From Paenibacillus xylanexedens (GTDB taxonomy: Bacteria; Bacillota; Bacilli; Paenibacillales; Paenibacillaceae), in the NCBI RefSeq assembly GCF_017874615.1, contig NZ_JAGIKV010000017.1, positions 1-64,000 on the forward strand: DNA of 64,000 nt. The letters are read 5' to 3'. The notes beneath the pieces are model-generated. The model saw only the letters and a program-made list of their open reading frames with translations. It had not been told where the DNA came from and searched no databases. Shown in pieces: positions 61,185 through 64,000 of the stretch (the first letter of the stretch is position 1; each line of letters begins with the position of its first letter). The position numbers were made by a program, and so were the translations under genes.

Positions 61185-62711
61185 TTACTTGCTCATGGCA
61201 TGCTGGAAAGTCTCCAACAGTTTCTTGATTTGCCCATCAAATTCCAGTTGAAATGACGGAATGATCTCATCTATTCTTTGCTGGAACAGCTCCGGATCTT
61301 GGACACCAAGCTCCGCTCTTAACTCCATTTCTTCTTCGGAACCATTGTCGTTCAGGATCATGTTCAGGATTTCACCTTTAAAGTATTCACTCGGAGGAAG
61401 GATTAGAGCATTCATCAGGAACTGGGTAAAAAAGAGATGTTTATTATTTTCCTGACTCGCCTTTTTCATCGCCTGCTTCGTAAACAAGTTTATATACTTC
61501 TGAGCAAACGCAACCCCTTTCATTCGGGAAGGCCCAACATGTTCGACCCCTTTCCAACGCAGATCGGCCACAGAACTGAGCCACCAGGCTGGTTCAATCG
61601 CCTGCTGCATACGAAGCAACACTTGGCGCTCAAACTGCGGCTCAGGATGCATTCGCTGCTCATTCAAACATTTCGCTATGGTCTCGGCTTCAATTGCAGC
61701 GACCGTCATACCTTGGCCATGGATCGGATCGAAGCTGCAAAATGCATCGCCAAGGACAAGTAATCCAGAGGGCCAATTCTCCATGAGTTCAAAATGTTGA
61801 CGGACAGACTCGGAAATACGGTATCCACGTGGCCCTTGAAAAGGCTCCAGCTGGTCTGCCAACGCTACGATTTCATCCGAAGCAAACAGATGTTTGATTT
61901 GCTCTTGGAACTCATCGGGTTGAGTTGAAGGATATTCATCTCCTCCTGCGTTGAACAGTAACAGTCCAGCGATATCATTCTCAATGCGCCACAACATGCC
62001 TGCACGAATTCCTTGCACAGGATCGGACTCTGTTATCACCGTGCCCCAGTCATTTTGAATAGAGGATGGTATCTTATAATAGCGGGTGCTATAACCAAGC
62101 GACACCTTCAGCACTTCCGGCTCAGGCACGGACAACCCTATCTTATCGAGCCATCTGATCAATTTGCAAGAACGCCCCGCGGCATCTATAACCATATCTG
62201 CTGTAAGCATTGCTTCCCGATTATCCCGGCCTCTTTCTTTGGTATACACGCCTGTAATCGAACGCTGATCTTCTGATGTCATTAACCCGGTAACTTCCGT
62301 ACTCGTTAAGAAGCTTATATGATCTATGCTCTGGACTCGCTGACGCAATACCCATTCCAGCAGAGCTCTGCTGCTCGATGCAATTTTGAATGAGGAATCA
62401 GCATTCGCCATATTAACTAATGTACCGTAGCGATTGGCAATCATAAACTTCTCTTCATGTGAAGGAATGGCACCAAGCGCGACCAATTCGTCATTATATC
62501 CGGGAAAGTAATGTTCCAGAATGAGTCCGCCGCGCGGTAATACACGATGTGGATGAAAGGATTGAGGCACACCCTGCCGATTCGCCGGCTCAGAAGGCAA
62601 TTCATCTCGCTCAATGATACATACCTCATCATAATAATCAGATAACATCCTTGCAGTGATTAATCCTGCAATACCTGCCCCGATCACCACAGCTTTTTTC
62701 AATTCGGACAT
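61185..62711 (-). CDS. FAD-dependent monooxygenase/oxidoreductase
   Basis: A 508-residue flavoprotein. The N-terminal dinucleotide site is VVIGAGIAGLITARML (about 9-24), with the second FAD motif VLGDAFCSFDPIHGQGM. The substrate domain and a long helical C-terminus (about 390-508) resemble FAD-binding monooxygenases that act on lipophilic or aromatic compounds. The divergent TetR-type gene suggests inducible detoxification. ATG 62711 is preferred, with GAGGA ten bases upstream, although a GTG at 62717 is possible. The substrate is unknown. Confidence 0.85.
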   Translation of the reverse strand: MSELKKAVVIGAGIAGLITARMLSDYYDEVCIIERDELPSEPANRQGVPQSFHPHRVLPRGGLILEHYFPGYNDELVALGAIPSHEEKFMIANRYGTLVNMANADSSFKIASSSRALLEWVLRQRVQSIDHISFLTSTEVTGLMTSEDQRSITGVYTKERGRDNREAMLTADMVIDAAGRSCKLIRWLDKIGLSVPEPEVLKVSLGYSTRYYKIPSSIQNDWGTVITESDPVQGIRAGMLWRIENDIAGLLLFNAGGDEYPSTQPDEFQEQIKHLFASDEIVALADQLEPFQGPRGYRISESVRQHFELMENWPSGLLVLGDAFCSFDPIHGQGMTVAAIEAETIAKCLNEQRMHPEPQFERQVLLRMQQAIEPAWWLSSVADLRWKGVEHVGPSRMKGVAFAQKYINLFTKQAMKKASQENNKHLFFTQFLMNALILPPSEYFKGEILNMILNDNGSEEEMELRAELGVQDPELFQQRIDEIIPSFQLEFDGQIKKLLETFQHAMSK

Positions 62712-62746
62712 CGCCACTTCATCCTCTCTAATCCATCATATTTCAT

Positions 62747-62797
62747 CTACACTTGTAGCCTTATCAAAAAATTACTTATAATACCAATATACACTTG
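62747..62797. promoter_or_regulatory. Candidate operator between the monooxygenase and TetR genes
   Basis: A perfect 12-base palindrome CTACACTTGTAG lies at 62747-62758. A second TACACTTG occurs at 62790-62797, four helical turns away. The position in the divergent promoter region fits a TetR-type operator. Confidence 0.4.
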
Positions 62798-62867
62798 GAA
62801 TCTCGTATCATGTAAGAATCAATGTGTTGATACTATATAGCTAAACTACAATAAGGAACTGATGTAG

Positions 62868-63437
62868 ATGAAAATGATTGATAAAAAGGTGGATTTGAGA
62901 GTTATCCGAACTCATAAATTGTTAACGATGGCACTACTCGATCTGTTATGTGAGAAAGGCCAGCTATTCAGCAACATCACAATTAATGAAATATGTGACA
63001 AAGCTATGGTTCACCGAACAACGTTTTACAAACATTTCAAGGATAAATTTGCTCTGCTGTCCTCCACCTTAACATGGGTCCTTCAGGATTATTTACACAT
63101 GAATGTAGAAGATCGATTACAGCAGCCTTTGCAAAGCATATCTAAAATGCTGTTCGGAAATGTACTGGAGACCATCGTGCAAAACCAACAGAATGATGAG
63201 GGGTTTAACAACTTTTTCATACATTATATCGGAGAGATATTCAGACAGGATTTTCTGGAATTGAAGAGAAGAGGTAAACAATTTTCACTTCCCATAGAAC
63301 TTGTAGCGGAGTTTCACTCGGGGGTGATTCGTTTGCTTGTGACGTGGTGGATACAACATTTCGAAGAAAATGTTACGGCAGAACAGATGGATGAATATTA
63401 CTACCTACTGGTTAACGAGAATATCATGTTGAAATAA
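62868..63437 (+). CDS. TetR-family transcriptional regulator
   Basis: A 189-residue regulator. The N-terminal DNA-binding domain has the helix-turn-helix ITINEICDKAMVHRTTFYKHFKDK (about 42-65). The C-terminal domain is helical and variable and probably binds an inducer. The TetR_C region (YLLVNENIMLK) resembles the YfiR/DhaS-like group of Firmicutes. AAGGAACTG lies upstream of the ATG. It is divergent from the FAD monooxygenase and likely represses it. The codons are more AT-rich than the neighbours, which may indicate acquisition. Confidence 0.87.
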   Translation: MKMIDKKVDLRVIRTHKLLTMALLDLLCEKGQLFSNITINEICDKAMVHRTTFYKHFKDKFALLSSTLTWVLQDYLHMNVEDRLQQPLQSISKMLFGNVLETIVQNQQNDEGFNNFFIHYIGEIFRQDFLELKRRGKQFSLPIELVAEFHSGVIRLLVTWWIQHFEENVTAEQMDEYYYLLVNENIMLK

Positions 63438-63501
63438 CAAACAGCTCAACCTAAAATCAATGGCTGATTTTGAGATTGAGCTGTATACCTTCAAACTTTA
63501 C

Positions 63502-64000
63502 CTATTTTAAAACAGATTCGGAAGCCTGCACTGTCATCCTCGCACGCTTTCCTTTCTTCAACCAGCTGCTCACCTTCTCATTCATCGCCAGTAGACCTGA
63601 AACGACCAGCACCACACCGATCCACGTAACCCAGCTGACATGTTCACCGTAGACAACAGCACCAAGCCCTACGGCAATGGGTGGTGAAATGTATAACCAT
63701 GTTGCTGGAAACAACGGGTTGGTACGCGACATAATCCAGTAGAACAGACTATGCCCCACCATGGAACCGATGACAGTCAGATAGATCACCGACGAGACGG
63801 CAGGCACCCAGTCCAGAGCAGACATATTCCACGATTCCGTTCCGACCGAGAGCAGGGATAACAGCAGTCCCCCATACATCATCTGCACCGCATTAATCGC
63901 TACAGGACTAGCCTCCTTGAACTGATGAATAACCTTTTTGGAGTACAATGCACCTGCTGAATAACAGACTTCCCCTACCAGTACCGCGATACAGCCCCAC
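63502..64000 (-). CDS. EamA-family (DMT) transporter, partial
   Basis: The C-terminal part of a ten-helix drug/metabolite transporter cut by the right edge. The open frame runs to base 64000, where it reads W-G-C-I-A-V-L-V-G-E before A-L-Y-S-K-K. Four to five helices are visible, with LFYWIMSRTNPLFPATWLYISPPIAVGLGAVVYGEHVSW matching the end of the second EamA domain. No start codon lies in the window. The gene is convergent with the TetR-type gene; an inverted repeat TCAATCTC near 63470 may help terminate. The substrate is unknown. Confidence 0.85.
   Translation of the reverse strand, partial: WGCIAVLVGEVCYSAGALYSKKVIHQFKEASPVAINAVQMMYGGLLLSLLSVGTESWNMSALDWVPAVSSVIYLTVIGSMVGHSLFYWIMSRTNPLFPATWLYISPPIAVGLGAVVYGEHVSWVTWIGVVLVVSGLLAMNEKVSSWLKKGKRARMTVQASESVLK

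Overview
The window looks like a chromosomal segment of a Paenibacillus-type endospore-forming Firmicute. The evidence is roughly 50% GC, strong AGGAGG-type ribosome sites, GTG/TTG starts, T-box, preQ1 and cobalamin riboswitches of Gram-positive type, and a gene set typical of that genus. This is inference from the sequence, not a database match. No rRNA, tRNA, CRISPR array, prophage or transposase gene is visible.

Layout. 0-7 kb: a hexanucleotide tandem repeat, then a glycan cluster on the minus strand (glycosyltransferase, methyltransferase, nucleotide-sugar dehydrogenase, 4,6-dehydratase, rhamnosyltransferase-like protein) facing a divergent GT-D protein. 7-19 kb: mostly plus-strand housekeeping and regulatory genes: pseudouridine synthase, YpsA-like protein, SpeD, an orphan FlgB, a GNAT-Nudix fusion, AraC regulator, ankyrin protein, ECF sigma and anti-sigma pair, LD-carboxypeptidase and a split ThrE-type exporter. 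19-24 kb: a minus-strand cell-wall signalling operon (response regulator, sensor kinase, a kinase-dead paralogue, class A penicillin-binding protein). 24-34 kb: DinB proteins, YwqG-like protein, coiled-coil protein plus ammonium transporter, M23 lipoprotein, and a divergent two-component system. 34-47 kb: T-box-controlled thrS, SDR, HEPN-like protein, metallo-beta-lactamase fold protein, PQQ-type dehydrogenase, M24 peptidase, preQ1-controlled queuosine-precursor transporter, cystine symporter and a chemoreceptor. 47-59 kb: two cobalamin operons. A B12 riboswitch leads btuFCD-cobTUS-cobQ, and cobD-cbiZ-cbiB-cobC lies just upstream. Together they cover corrinoid uptake, salvage and nucleotide-loop assembly. 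59-64 kb: lipoate ligase, Cof-type phosphatase, FAD monooxygenase with divergent TetR regulator, and a truncated EamA transporter at the right edge.

Two dispersed intergenic repeat families stand out. Family 1 is a 190-240 bp structured element with complementary ends and several covarying helices. It has four full copies (about 24.9, 26.2, 54.4 and 59.9 kb) and one truncated end (13.8 kb). Its invariant core is GGGGATAACAGCGATCG. Family 2 is a 193-bp imperfect palindrome built from four TAACGAA-type motifs with 50-92-50 bp spacing, found at 1.6 kb and 38.8 kb with the same geometry. I regard these as the best candidates for something undescribed. Whether they act as RNA, as mobile DNA or as protein-binding sites cannot be settled from this window.
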